Part shown: piece after piece, positions 8,369 to 18,629 of the stretch | How the letters are laid out: each line of letters starts with the position of its first letter | Numbering within the stretch: position 1 is the first letter of the stretch | From: UBA3210 sp963648895 | GTDB lineage: Bacteria; Bacillota_I; Bacilli_A; RFN20; CAG-449 | Length of the DNA stretch: 64,000 nt | Direction of reading: 5' to 3' | NCBI GenBank assembly: GCA_963648895.1 | Contig: CAVJGK010000001.1 | Coordinates: forward strand, 1 to 64,000 | Notes under the pieces: generated by a model | Told to the model about the DNA's origin: nothing | Database searches by the model: none | Seen by the model: only the letters and a program-made list of their open reading frames with translations | Translations under genes and position numbers: made by a program

Positions 8369-8420
8369 AAAGAACTAAGTTTTCCTTTCAACATATTATT
8401 ATACAAATTTTAGCAATTCG

Positions 8421-10031
8421 CTATTCAATATCATAAACTAATGTTTGTGTTCTGCCATGAATATGGTCGATAACATTTTGTGACCTACTATTTCTAAATA
8501 GCAACCATACAGCACCTGGAACAGTTATATCAGGTAAACTGCTAGAATCACCATCGCTATCGGTCATAATCATAACATTATCAGGTTTATCTTTGATAAT
8601 ATCATTAAATACAGACCTTAAATCAGTTCCGCCTTCACGACGCGCATCTGCAGCATTTATATGAACATTATTAGCAAAGAACTTGACATTTAGTTGTATC
8701 TCGCCTTTATCTTTGTAATTATTTAAAATTCCTAATGCTTTAACACCTTCTTGAATATCTTTTTCACTCCAAGAACCTGATTGGTCAAAATAAACATTAA
8801 GTTTAGGAATCTTTTTATTCTTAACCCATTGTCTACCTTTCATTAAAGGTTCTCCGGGTTCCCCTGATGCTCTTCGACTTTGTCTTCTCCAAGTTTTGTC
8901 TTTTTGCTCTGCAGTTGCTTTTTTAATAAATGAACCTAAACTATTTTTAAAGCGGTTCATGCTATTATTCATATAGTCAAGCATTTCTTTAGTTTTTCTA
9001 TCAATCTTTTCTTGCTCTATGTTCGCATCAACTTCTGCAATTACTTCAGCTTGCGTTGCAGCATCTGAGAACGCTTTTCTGATTTTGTCAACGCGCTCTT
9101 GTAAATCATCCACTTGATTAATATCGACTTTGCCGTCTTTAATATCTTTAACTAAAGAATCCGCCTCGTCAGCAACATCACCTAATTCACCTGCGCTATC
9201 TGCTGCACCTTTAGATTTACCTTTTTGCATTTCTTTCTGCATTTCTTTGGCAATTTGTTTTGCTCTCTCTGCTTCTTCTTTAGCTTGAATTTCTGGATCA
9301 CCCATATCTCCTATTTGAATACCTTTTTTACCAGCATTACCTGACTTGCTTTGAGAATTCTGAGAAGAACTTTGACCAGATTGATCGTCATTAGAGTCCC
9401 CAGATCGGTCTTGACCACTTCTAGATTGACTTTGTTGTCCTTGACCTTCACCATCACCTTGCTGGTTTTGCAATTGTTGAGACATTTGTTGTTCTTGCTG
9501 AGTCATTTCTGTGCTAAGCTTATCATACATCTCTTCTACAGACAAATCTACCCAATCAGGATGTTCTGCTTCAGTAACTAAACCAGAAACCTTTTGTCCA
9601 TTTAACCAAAGATTTTGGACAGTTCTTTTATCCGCTTCTGTATATCCTCTATTCGAAATTTCATAGTCTGCTGCGATGTTAAATATTTTATTACTATATA
9701 ATTGATTTTGCAATTTTTTAAAATCAGTATCCATTAATTTATCGTAGTCTAATCCTGCAGTATCCGCTAAATGTTTAATCATTCGTTTTTCATGCTCTAA
9801 GAAATTATGTAAAATTTCATGACGAACAATCATAGAAATTTGGTTAATTCTTAAATTTGGATTAATTACAATTCTAGCTTTATCAATTTGTGTATATGCA
9901 ACCACATTGGGGTCTTGTGTTAAATTTACATCAAAAAGGTCTAGGATTTTAGCATATGCTTTGTATCCTTCTTTTGCCAGTACCCATTTTAATTCTGTTT
10001 TTGCTTTTTCTTCTACAGCAGTCATTCCCAT
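8421..10031 (-). CDS. VWA-type metallopeptidase-like protein
   Basis: 536 aa. An N-terminal peptidase-like domain has HEILH at 71-75 (zinc-binding HExxH). A low-complexity Gln/Ser/Gly linker runs from about 185 to 250. The C-terminus is a von Willebrand A domain with DQSGSWS (MIDAS DxSxS-like) and MTDSDGD. This matches the VWA-like proteins that work with MoxR ATPases (next upstream gene). Such pairs act as chaperones or metal-insertion machines in bacteria; the phage target is unknown. Stop is TAG. Confidence 0.75.
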   Translation of the reverse strand: MGMTAVEEKAKTELKWVLAKEGYKAYAKILDLFDVNLTQDPNVVAYTQIDKARIVINPNLRINQISMIVRHEILHNFLEHEKRMIKHLADTAGLDYDKLMDTDFKKLQNQLYSNKIFNIAADYEISNRGYTEADKRTVQNLWLNGQKVSGLVTEAEHPDWVDLSVEEMYDKLSTEMTQQEQQMSQQLQNQQGDGEGQGQQSQSRSGQDRSGDSNDDQSGQSSSQNSQSKSGNAGKKGIQIGDMGDPEIQAKEEAERAKQIAKEMQKEMQKGKSKGAADSAGELGDVADEADSLVKDIKDGKVDINQVDDLQERVDKIRKAFSDAATQAEVIAEVDANIEQEKIDRKTKEMLDYMNNSMNRFKNSLGSFIKKATAEQKDKTWRRQSRRASGEPGEPLMKGRQWVKNKKIPKLNVYFDQSGSWSEKDIQEGVKALGILNNYKDKGEIQLNVKFFANNVHINAADARREGGTDLRSVFNDIIKDKPDNVMIMTDSDGDSSSLPDITVPGAVWLLFRNSRSQNVIDHIHGRTQTLVYDIE

Positions 10032-10067
10032 AAGCTATTTCCTCACTTTTCATAATACAATACAAGA

Positions 10068-10092
10068 AAAGCATTAGCTTAACTAATGCTTT
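10068..10092 (-). terminator. terminator after the MoxR ATPase gene
   Basis: AAAGCATTAG, loop CTTAA, CTAATGCTTT, followed on the minus strand by TTTTCTTG. It separates the MoxR gene from the VWA gene downstream, which probably has its own promoter or read-through. Confidence 0.65.
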
Positions 10093-10103
10093 CTGTTTTT
10101 ATT

Positions 10104-11273
10104 TTATTTTCCACCAAACTTACGCAAGATAGCATCTTGGAACGATTGAGCATCTATTTTCTTAGAGAAAACTGATTGCTCAGGATCTGGTTCAGGTTCT
10201 TTAACCGCTGGTTTTTTCTTAAGTACTTGGGTTGCTTTATCATCAGCTTCTTCGAAGTCGTCTAAGTTAGGATCTTCATAATCTGCTAAAATTGCTTTAA
10301 TTTCGTTATACTTTCTAGGATTACAATAGTTTGACCAGTTAGCAATAAAACGCTTCTTTTCACCAAATGACTTATCCAGCAATGTTGTCAATGATCTAGC
10401 ATTTAGAGCAGAATCTCCTGATTGTGCTAACTCGGCAACATCATCAGCGTCATCAAATTTAAAGTTTTTATTTGTTAACAGCTTAGTCGCAAGTTCAATT
10501 TTTCTTAACGCTTCTAATCTTTCCTCGTCATCTTCTGCATCATTATATTCTTGCATGTAAGCTTTCTTAAAATAATTAAGTGCTACTTTAGGATCTGATG
10601 CTACTTTATAAATACCAAATCTAGATAGCTCAGCGGGGTCCAACTCTTGAACGTCATAACCCATAGCAGCAGCTGATGGATTAATAGCAGCGACAGTAAA
10701 TACCATATCGTGCAAGAACTTCATATTTTTGCCATCTGGAATTTTATGGTCTTGAATTAATGTTAATAGTGTGCCACGAACTCTACCTGATGCTCTATTT
10801 AACTCATCTAAGAAAAGTACAGAATTAGGTACTTCATCAAGTTCATCAAATTCATCTGTAGGAATTCTAATCATCTTCCCATTGTCGCCCTTAACAACAC
10901 CACCACCTACATCTAATTCATCCATTGTAGCAGCTTGCTTAGTAACTAAATTAACTCCCCTAGATTGTGCCCAAGCTCTAACTCTCGAAGATTTACCCGA
11001 ACCAGCTTCACCAACAAATAGAACATTAGAGAAATTAATGCCTGATGGTCATTCGCCAGTTCTTTCAAAGACTTTTGTAGCGTTTCTAATATTTCGTCTA
11101 CTAATCTTTAAAGCGTCATCCAATACAGTAAAAATCTCATCAGGATCTTCTTCAACAGTTGGATTATCTAGTACCTTTTCAGCATCATCAGTTATTTCTT
11201 CAATTCTATCACTTAAAGTGGTTTCTTCGGCAGATTTCTTTTTTCTGCCTGCTTCATTAATTGTTTTATTCAT
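10104..11273 (-). CDS. MoxR-family AAA+ ATPase with in-frame UGA
   Basis: 389 aa. TGA at 11049-11051 (codon 75) splits it under the standard code, directly before the Walker A region (GEAGSGKS, about 88-95). Walker B VLFLDE and sensor FTVAAINPS follow. The C-terminus is DAQSFQDAILRKFGGK, a motif repeated in the upstream gene. MoxR ATPases pair with VWA proteins (8421-10031). The family fold needs the residues on both sides, so read-through is required; Trp is plausible (GE-W-PSG). Confidence 0.85.
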
Positions 11274-13042
11274 TATTTAGCTCCTCTTGCTTCATTTAGC
11301 ATTTCCACTACATTGTCTCTGCTCTCATTATATCTAACACAGCAATCATTTATTGCCCACTCAACTAAGTCTTCGTCAGCAGAAATACTATCTCTTCTTA
11401 AAATATCTTTATATTTTTCACAAACTTTTTGAGCACGCTCCGCCCATCTGCTGCTAAGTAAAGTCTCATTAGCTTCTTTTAATTTGATTGCTTCATCTAT
11501 AACTTGCTTTTCAGAATCTTCTTCTTTGCCTTCAGAAAAATCATCTGCACCGTCTGTATAGTCGTCATACATAGATTCTTCATCCATGTCATAATCTCTC
11601 ATTAGGTCTTTAGCAAAAGCATTTTCTTCTTCAGTAGACATTTTTGCCATGAACATATCGCGTAATTCATCTAATGACATGAAATCAAATAATTCATATG
11701 GGTCATTAATTTCAATGTCTAAATCTCTTGCAATATCTTGCGCATATTCATTAAGTGTATGAGTGTCTAACCATTGATATAGTTCCACTAAAACAGTTTC
11801 AGTATCTAACTGGTCAAATCTAACAATTTCGTCTAATAATGTTCACGCAGCAGATTCGTCTAACTTTTTACAATTTTCGTTCATACCACCAAATTTTGCT
11901 AAGATTCTTTTCTTAAATTCATCAGCTGAAATATTAATTCCCTCTTTCAAAGATTCTTCTTTTCCACCAAATTTCGCTAGAATTCTCTTTTTGAATTCTT
12001 CTGCAGAAATCCCTAAACCTTCTTTTAAAGATTCCTTTACGATATCGCCTTCTTCGGTCTTTACGACATCTTTATATACTTTTTCTACTTGTTGTGATTT
12101 ACCAGAAGCTAAACATTTCTCAGCAACCTTCATGCAAGTATCCCAGTCAACTTGACTGAATGTATACCAGTTATCCTCCAGCTCATCCATATCATCTGGA
12201 TCTGCCAAAATATCTAATTCTTTAAAGAATGCTTTAATAATTTTAAAGAAATTAGGATAGTTATATTCAATAGAAGTAGTATCATTATCAAAATTAATTA
12301 AAGGCATTGAAGTGAAATATTCAAAACCATATTCATCAGCAAGTGGCTTAATTTCATCCAATTCAGCTTGTAAACCTTCTGGATTTTTTGCTGTTGCTTC
12401 ATTTAGAGATTCATTTACATGAAGATTAACAGGTTTTAAAACTTCTGGAATTCTATCAAAGTCACCATTAGTCTTATCTGAATACATTTCAGTTAAATCA
12501 CCTTCTAACTCCATATTTTGTAATACTTCATCTCTTAATTCTGGCTCGTCAGCACATAAACTATCGATAAAATTAGCTAATGTTGCTTCGAATACACTAA
12601 TTAATTCAGTATCACTTTCTGGGAATGCAAATAGTTTAAATTCTTTTCCATCATTTCTACGAGCAATAATGCCATTACCCGTATCAGCTAATTCAGTAAA
12701 GAATAATCCATCTTTAGCTTCAGCAAGGTGTTCTGCGTAGTCAGCGTATTTTTCGTCATCACTATAGAAAAATATAACCCCGTCTCTTGTTTGTGCATTA
12801 ATCTTTGGAATAATCTCTTCTTCTAATTCTGTAGTATCTGCTTCCATTTCGTCATCATCCATCTCTTGATATTGCTGTTCTTGAGCATCAATAAGTTCAT
12901 CAAGTTCTTCATTACTCATATCTGCAAGATCTTCTTCATCGAATCCGTATGTATCTACGAGCTCATCTCTTTTTTCGTCCTCTGGAAGTCCTTTAAGGTA
13001 GCTTATATCATCATAAGCACTCCAAATTACTTTAGTACTCAT
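11273..13042 (-). CDS. large acidic protein with C-terminal ILAKFGG repeats, in-frame UGA
   Basis: 589 aa. ATG 13042 gives MSTKVIWSAYDDISYLK. A very acidic N-terminus is followed by a central globular region, then two tandem copies of SADEFKKRILAKFGG around residues 360-385. TGA at 11843-11845 joins this to the downstream frame, which has no ATG of its own and continues LLDEIVRFDQLDTET. Its ILAKFGG motif matches the MoxR C-terminus, which overlaps at 11273, suggesting a shared docking tag. Function otherwise unknown. Confidence 0.6.
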
Positions 13043-13081
13043 TTTATTTAATTCTCCTTCACACTTATATTATATAGTTTA

Positions 13082-14113
13082 CTAAAATTCAAGTAAACTT
13101 GTGTCCATTTCATCATTCGTTTTTTCTAACGACATTTCTTGATTTTCAAGTTCTACTTTTTTATCTTTTAAATTTTGCAGTAAACCCATATTACGAATTT
13201 CTTTAAAGCATTGATTGCCTATACCATATTCGCCATCTTTTAAGATTGACTCTTGGCGTAATACATATAAAGAATCAATCACATCATCTATTTTAGCAAT
13301 AGTATTTGCGCCTTCTATTTTATTTTCAAATTCTGCAACAAGAGTATTTAATTCTTCTTCATCAATATCAGGAATTGCTGTTTTCTCAGGTTCTTTTATC
13401 CAACCTGTTTTTAAAGAATAAATTCCATTAGAATTAGCTCTGATTTGATTTGGTTCTACATATATTTCTGCTTCATGCCCATAAATAGTAGGATCAAACT
13501 TATTATTAAATAATCTTTTATATGCTTCATATAATTTAATCGCTAAATCCTCTTTATCTTTATACACATCAGTATTTGCAACAATATGGATATCAATATC
13601 AGAATGATCAGTATAGTTATAATTCGCATTAGAACCAATAATAACTATATCTTCAACATCAATTTTAATCTTATCCTCAGCTAGATTTTCAACAAATTTA
13701 TCTACAATTTGTTCAATCTTATCTTTGACCTCTGGTTTTAATTCTTCGTTTTCCCATAAGTCAGGATTTAATTCATCATGCTTTTCAATCGCTTCTTGTA
13801 ATTTAGAAAACTTTTCATTGATACTAACTCGCTTTTCTTCATCTGTTTTACTTTCTCCCATACTACCTAAAGGCCCATTTGCTGGATTCTTATCTGGAAA
13901 ATACATAAGTCCACCAAAATTTACCTTATAGTCAGTACCATTAACATCTTCATTTTCGTAATCTAAATTAGAGGTAACATCATTATAATGCTTATTTAAA
14001 ATAGTTTTAGCATTATATAAATCTGCTCTAGTAGATACAGGAAAACTGCCCTCTTCTAAAGAAAAGTCTTTTGTGTATCTAGACAAAGCTTTTTGCAATT
14101 CTCTATATTCCAT
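13082..14113 (-). CDS. nucleotidyltransferase-domain protein
   Basis: 343 aa. A central nucleotidyltransferase fold is marked by IIGSNANYNYTDHSDIDIHI (about 161-180), with the GSxxN and SDxDxxI metal-binding Asp pair of the pol-beta/MNT superfamily. The flanks are acidic and helical. It follows its own terminator-linked start and ends in TAG or TAA close to 13082. The substrate is unknown; MNT-like enzymes transfer AMP or other nucleotides. Confidence 0.65.
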   Translation of the reverse strand: MEYRELQKALSRYTKDFSLEEGSFPVSTRADLYNAKTILNKHYNDVTSNLDYENEDVNGTDYKVNFGGLMYFPDKNPANGPLGSMGESKTDEEKRVSINEKFSKLQEAIEKHDELNPDLWENEELKPEVKDKIEQIVDKFVENLAEDKIKIDVEDIVIIGSNANYNYTDHSDIDIHIVANTDVYKDKEDLAIKLYEAYKRLFNNKFDPTIYGHEAEIYVEPNQIRANSNGIYSLKTGWIKEPEKTAIPDIDEEELNTLVAEFENKIEGANTIAKIDDVIDSLYVLRQESILKDGEYGIGNQCFKEIRNMGLLQNLKDKKVELENQEMSLEKTNDEMDTSLLEF

Positions 14114-14126
14114 GAAATATCATACA

Positions 14127-14157
14127 GAAAAAAAGAACTGCGATTTCTCACAGTCCT
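14127..14157 (-). terminator. terminator after the endolysin gene
   Basis: On the minus strand GGACTGTG-AGAAAT-CGCAGTTC then TTTTTTT. It lies between the endolysin and the nucleotidyltransferase gene. Confidence 0.75.
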
Positions 14158-14159
14158 TA

Positions 14160-16793
14160 TTAAACTTCTCTATCTAGAATAACTTTAGCAGCATCAATAA
14201 TTTCTTTGTAAGCTTTTGATTTATTTTCTGCAACCACTTCTGCTTGTTTAGCAGTATTAACTTGAGCAGTTAAAGAGTCATTCTGTGATTTTAATTCTGT
14301 TGTTTCTTTATTTAAAGTTTCAATCTTACTATTTAATGAATTGATTTGTTCTTTAAGCTGAGCAATATCATTTTCAAGCTCTGGGTCAGTTTTAGTATTA
14401 TTATCTACAAAATAAGTTTTTGTCCAACCTTCAGCATCATTTAAAGCAATCCATCTTTCAGTAGAAAGTTTTGCCCAGGTGTAATCACCAGATTCCTTAG
14501 TTTCTTTGATGTCATAAATTCCAGGCGCTGCAAATAAACCTTCGACAGCGTCACCATTAGCATCTTTTCTTAATTTTAATAAATCAACTAATACTTCTAC
14601 TTGATTTTTAGTGGTATCTCTTTCAACACGGATATCATTAATGTAAGGATTGTGTAAGCATCCATTATAAATAAATCCTACACCTGCAGTTTTAGAACCA
14701 CGATTAACTACATATTCTTTTGTTTCAAAATATGTGCCACCATAATTAGATTGTGAAACTAATACTTTCCAACCATTTCCTGTATTACCTAATACTCTTT
14801 CGCAAATAGCGACATGCCCATACTTATCTGAAGAAGCACCCCAACAAAGAATGCCACCTTCAACCGGTTGATTGCTACCTACCCAGTCAGACTTATCATA
14901 CCATTCTTTAGCATCATAGAAACCACCAACTGATATATTAGGAAATACTTTTACAGCTTGCCCTGCAATTTCTTCTGATCTTCCTAAACAGAAGCAAGTA
15001 CAATTCTTGGTCAATACCCCGTTAGCTAAAGTAAATTCATGATGAATTGGCTCATCTACACAGTAGACCTCTTCAACTCTATCAGTTTTTTCTATAGATT
15101 TTATGTGAGTGAAATTTTTTTGGCGTGGGTTAAACAGAGAAGACTCTATTGTATGCCTTTGTTTGGTATTAATAAAATATTTCGTAGGCAGTCCTTTATA
15201 TATACGCATACGATAGAGTATTGCATTTTTCTTAAAATTAGTATTGTGCACATATCTTCGAGGAATTGAAGTAATTAAACCTAATCTTGCACAAATATCG
15301 CGCAAACCATACATCGAATCTTCTTTCACAGAGGTAATGTCGATAGAACCGGCGCTACAGACATTACCATCGCTGGCAATATAACCAACTAAAAAACCAA
15401 GAAGGTACCCATCAGAGCATTTTTCAATGTCTGGTAAAAGTTTATAATTTTTATCAAAATAGCATACTTCCACTACACCATTAGTACACTCATGTATTTT
15501 GTGTTCTGTAGTATCCTGCATAACCAGTGGTAGCATAAAATCTTTTTTATGCCCGCATAGTAGCATTACTGTTTTGTCAAGTGCTTTTCTATAAGTGCCA
15601 TCACCATAAATAAATCCATGAAAAATACCTTGTAACTCAGGCACAATTTCTTCTAAGTCATAACGTCTAATCACCCTCATTTTAGCAGTTCGTGGTTTTA
15701 TTTTACTCAATTCTTCAGTTGTTCTTATGATATCATTATCAGATGGAGATGCACAAATCCATCTGTGATTAGCAGTTGCATAGTATTCACTCTTTTGATG
15801 ATCGTTGAAGCATACCTTATATAATTGTTGTGGTTCATATTTATTTACATGCGCTTTATAGAAAGTGCCATCTCTGCCTAAGACTTCAACGTCTTGCCCT
15901 ACAACTTCATCAAAACGCTTAATACCATTTTTAGTAATAAATTCAGTTTCACCTGCAAAACAATTCGGTAACATAGTTCCAGCTGATTTAGCGCCTTTAT
16001 TATAATTAGCATCGTACCAGTATTTATTATTTTTCATGCCAGCACTAGATAATCTTTCGCTAAACATAGGAACTGATGAATCTTCTTTAGTATCATCCTC
16101 ATCAGATGCTTTTTTCTTCCTATATAAAATTAAAGCATTTTTTACTTTTCTAGTAGTTGTAATATCATATGCTTTAAGATATCTTCTCCAAACACTTCCG
16201 CCGCCATCTAACATAATAGCATTATAGAAACCATTATCTAAAGCAATTTGTGTTGCTTCAGCACCTGTAATTCCAGATGAACCTGTTTCACCTTTTATAG
16301 AGTAAGATAAATAGTTACCATCTTTATCCTCACCAATAATTGTTCTGCCAGATTTTGTGTTATATTGAGAAGCAAATTCAGTATGTCCATAAGTGCATGC
16401 TTTACCACTTGCGACTAATCCGATACCAGTAATAGCTCCATAAGCAGATTCTAATTTATTAGAGATAATCCATGATTGTTTACCAAACCAGAGTTCATCA
16501 TCTATGCAAGCAATTGCCATAGCATTATTATAATCTGAAACTGCAGACATAGAAACATCTTGGTTATTAGTACCACGAGACTTTTCTAAACCACACGCAT
16601 AATGCGCTGACTCCCAAGTATAAAATAGACCACCGTTAACTGCTAGTATTTCTTCCCAACCTGCATTTACAAGATTTGTGTCACCAAAACCACCTGCAGA
16701 AGTAATATCATAAGTATCTCCATACTTATTACCATCTACAGACCATTTATAATTGTAAGAATCATCTTTGACAATTTTTATTAAATTTGCCAT
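14160..16793 (-). CDS. intein-containing endolysin: NAGPA-like plus CHAP-like plus SH3-like
   Basis: 877 aa precursor, 557 aa after splicing. It starts MANLIKI, the leader also seen in tail proteins. Residues about 45-235 resemble phosphodiester glycosidase/NAGPA (VNGGLF, IMLDGGGS). Residues 278-597 are an intein. The rest has NCTCFCLGRSEEIAG with a likely catalytic Cys and GHVAICE with His, as in CHAP/amidase peptidases, then an SH3-like part (ALNDAEGW) and a coiled coil. It should cut peptidoglycan. The adjacent holin supports this. Confidence 0.75.
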   Translation of the reverse strand: MANLIKIVKDDSYNYKWSVDGNKYGDTYDITSAGGFGDTNLVNAGWEEILAVNGGLFYTWESAHYACGLEKSRGTNNQDVSMSAVSDYNNAMAIACIDDELWFGKQSWIISNKLESAYGAITGIGLVASGKACTYGHTEFASQYNTKSGRTIIGEDKDGNYLSYSIKGETGSSGITGAEATQIALDNGFYNAIMLDGGGSVWRRYLKAYDITTTRKVKNALILYRKKKASDEDDTKEDSSVPMFSERLSSAGMKNNKYWYDANYNKGAKSAGTMLPNCFAGETEFITKNGIKRFDEVVGQDVEVLGRDGTFYKAHVNKYEPQQLYKVCFNDHQKSEYYATANHRWICASPSDNDIIRTTEELSKIKPRTAKMRVIRRYDLEEIVPELQGIFHGFIYGDGTYRKALDKTVMLLCGHKKDFMLPLVMQDTTEHKIHECTNGVVEVCYFDKNYKLLPDIEKCSDGYLLGFLVGYIASDGNVCSAGSIDITSVKEDSMYGLRDICARLGLITSIPRRYVHNTNFKKNAILYRMRIYKGLPTKYFINTKQRHTIESSLFNPRQKNFTHIKSIEKTDRVEEVYCVDEPIHHEFTLANGVLTKNCTCFCLGRSEEIAGQAVKVFPNISVGGFYDAKEWYDKSDWVGSNQPVEGGILCWGASSDKYGHVAICERVLGNTGNGWKVLVSQSNYGGTYFETKEYVVNRGSKTAGVGFIYNGCLHNPYINDIRVERDTTKNQVEVLVDLLKLRKDANGDAVEGLFAAPGIYDIKETKESGDYTWAKLSTERWIALNDAEGWTKTYFVDNNTKTDPELENDIAQLKEQINSLNSKIETLNKETTELKSQNDSLTAQVNTAKQAEVVAENKSKAYKEIIDAAKVILDREV
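15003..15962 (-). mobile_element. intein with LAGLIDADG endonuclease
   Basis: 320 aa, from Cys 278 (CFAGETEFITKNG, block A) to Asn 597 (LANGVLTKN) before +1 Cys. Block B is YATANHRW. Two LAGLIDADG-like motifs, GFIYGDG and GFLVGYIASDG, mark the homing endonuclease. Block F is VEEVYCVDEPIHHEF. The usual penultimate His is Lys (TKN), which some active inteins tolerate. It sits immediately before the probable catalytic Cys of the endolysin, so splicing is needed for activity. Confidence 0.85.
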
Positions 16794-16798
16794 AGGAA

Positions 16799-17260
16799 TT
16801 ACCCCTTTTCTTCTAAATCTGTAGTTGTTTCTTTTGCTGCATCAGCTTCATTTGCCGCTTCTAGTTGAGATTTAATATCAAGGGTTTCTGGTAACACCTC
16901 AATAATTGTTGATGTGTCAATTGAACTATATTGTACGAAATTTTGAATTGCCTTAGTTCCCCAGTAAACATAAACTGCTTTTTTAGCAAACTCAATCGCT
17001 TCTAAGAATGTTACCGTATTATCTCCAATCATTACTTGTAAATCACCACCGTAAAGTTGGAAACCCATTACACATAATGCTGCAGAAACTGCCCATGCAA
17101 GATACTCACCTAAACCAGTACCTAATACTTTCCAATCAAACTCTTTAGATTTAATTGCTTTCATTACACCTGTAATAGCATTTGCCAATAACAAGATAGA
17201 TAATGCAAAAATAAATCTGATAAAATCTTCTGTAAGTAATTGCTTTAATAAGTTAATCAT
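16799..17260 (-). CDS. holin-like membrane protein
   Basis: 153 aa, with three hydrophobic segments: residues 13-31 (FIRFIFALSILLLANAIT), 50-66 (LGEYLAWAVSAALCVMG) and 84-102 region (IEFAKKAVYVYWG). An acidic C-terminus (KETTTDLEEKG) follows. It lies 5 nt upstream of the endolysin and has the usual holin size and topology, so it is probably the pore that releases the lysin. Confidence 0.65.
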   Translation of the reverse strand: MINLLKQLLTEDFIRFIFALSILLLANAITGVMKAIKSKEFDWKVLGTGLGEYLAWAVSAALCVMGFQLYGGDLQVMIGDNTVTFLEAIEFAKKAVYVYWGTKAIQNFVQYSSIDTSTIIEVLPETLDIKSQLEAANEADAAKETTTDLEEKG

Positions 17261-17816
17261 TAGTTGTGTCTCCTTCCATAATTTTTTCTAATAATTCATT
17301 TATTGTTAAACCATAGATATGCTTCCAATCTTGGTAAGCGTCTCCATGATTACGAATAACTCCAGTATAATGTGGGTGCGTAACTGAAGGCAATGTTATC
17401 AATATCTCAATTGGATTTAGGGCAAGCATATATTGTTTAGTGTACTCTTGTTTAAATCCTAGCGCTTCTAACTCTGATTTTATATACTTAAAATCAATAT
17501 TGTTATACCATTCAACACATGCTCTTAGCGTTTTTATATAAGGAGGTATTGCTTTAAGTACTGTGTCCATATCATCAGGCATTCTTATCAGTTTGCTATC
17601 AAAAAAATCCACATTAGAAGGAAAATCAGATGCTTTAGCGCCCAGGCAACCTTCTATACAAACTTTGCCTGTTGCAGATTGATAAATATATAGAAGTTCC
17701 ATGTTGGCAATTTTATCAACAACTGCAAACCGAATGAACTCTCCCTTACACAATATATAAGGTTCTAAGTCAGGATACTTTATTATTAATTTTTTATGTA
17801 ATTCTACAAAATCCAT
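17253..17816 (-). CDS. larger member of the expanded small-protein family
   Basis: 187 aa: FVELHKKLIIKYPDLEPYIL, later LEALGFKQEYTKQYMLALNPIEILITL, ending LTINELLEKIMEGDT. The LGF turn and the ELLEKIM ending match the family at 24-38 kb, especially 25189-25743, 27711-28337 and 29595-30161, which also start with a DLL/FLxxI-KYPE motif. Function unknown. It overlaps the holin start by 8 nt. Confidence 0.5.
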   Translation of the reverse strand: MDFVELHKKLIIKYPDLEPYILCKGEFIRFAVVDKIANMELLYIYQSATGKVCIEGCLGAKASDFPSNVDFFDSKLIRMPDDMDTVLKAIPPYIKTLRACVEWYNNIDFKYIKSELEALGFKQEYTKQYMLALNPIEILITLPSVTHPHYTGVIRNHGDAYQDWKHIYGLTINELLEKIMEGDTTND

Positions 17817-18350
17817 TTAGTTCTCCTCGCTATAAATCCACTGCCAAACTTCATCATTTTTATACGTTAAATCCAAATTACTGAAATGCACTGTACAATC
17901 ACAAGCAATTCTAGCAAAATCGTATTCTTTGTAATGCATAAGTAATGCATAATATTTTCCTAAATGCTCATACTTGCATTTATCAAATATTTCTGTTGTC
18001 CTTCCTAATTTAAATACTTTTTCTTCACTACAAATAGGAATTGGAATAATTGGTGTTAAAAAGGTGCATCTAATTCCTACATACTTTTCTGTATAGTCAT
18101 GCTCCGTAGGAAATTGCTCAATCCCACTCAGTACTCTTGTACTATACCAATAAGGACAAGATTCAACTCTAGGCATTACTTCAACAGCACTATCTACTTG
18201 ATAATCTGAATAAATTTCTATTCTATCTAAATTATCTTCTGGCGCAGATTGTTTATTATGTTTTTGTTTTAAATATTCAAATAATGTAGGAATATTTTTT
18301 ATTCCTAGTCATCTATCAAATGCTCAATGCTTTAATATTTCTTTGTTCAC
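17817..18350 (-). CDS. hypothetical protein with two in-frame UGA codons
   Basis: 177 aa with a GTG start at 18350 behind AAAGGAG. TGA at 18324-18326 and 18309-18311 fall in KEILKH-x-AFDR-x-LGIKN, which reads naturally as HWAFDRWLGIK. Without them only the last 119 aa would be made. A Cys/Tyr-rich central part (ESCPYWYSTRV, CDCTVHFSN) follows. No family recognised. Confidence 0.65.
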
Positions 18351-18385
18351 TGCGATTGACTCCTTTATCACTATTATAATACAAG

Positions 18386-18415
18386 AAAAAAGGATACCTT
18401 ATGCCGGCATCCTTT
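18386..18415 (-). terminator. terminator overlapping KTSC gene end, with promoter behind it
   Basis: AAGGATGCC-GGCATAA-GGTATCCTT then TTTTTTC on the minus strand. It includes the stop of the KTSC gene. TATAAT follows at about 18373-18378, ahead of the GTG start at 18350, so the terminator and the next promoter are fused. Confidence 0.65.
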
Positions 18416-18611
18416 CATATTCAAAATTATTTTTAATGTTAGTTGCAAAGAATCTTCCTTTAGATTCTGCAGTCTTAAGACTTTCAAATAATTCTTTAGG
18501 AACATCTTTGTATTTATAGGTACTTCCTGAAGTAAATTTTACAAATAATTCAGTTCCTTCATAGGCAATACTATTAATAGTAGATGATTCAACGTTTTCA
18601 AATAATAACAT
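18399..18611 (-). CDS. KTSC-domain protein
   Basis: 70 aa. ESSTINSIAYEGTELFVKFTSG...YKYKDVPKELFESLKTAESKGRFF fits the KTSC domain (PF13619), a small fold found alone in phages and fused to lysyl-tRNA synthetase or helicases. Its role is thought to be RNA or protein binding but is not settled. Full length for the family. Confidence 0.8.
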   Translation of the reverse strand: MLLFENVESSTINSIAYEGTELFVKFTSGSTYKYKDVPKELFESLKTAESKGRFFATNIKNNFEYERMPA

Positions 18612-18629
18612 AATTTTTTCTCTCCTCTT

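Noticed and set aside
8112..16227. Plus-strand frames of 60-170 codons in 8.1-16.2 kb
   Set aside because: They mirror coding minus-strand genes and are rich in Ser/Leu/Ile, typical of antisense shadows.
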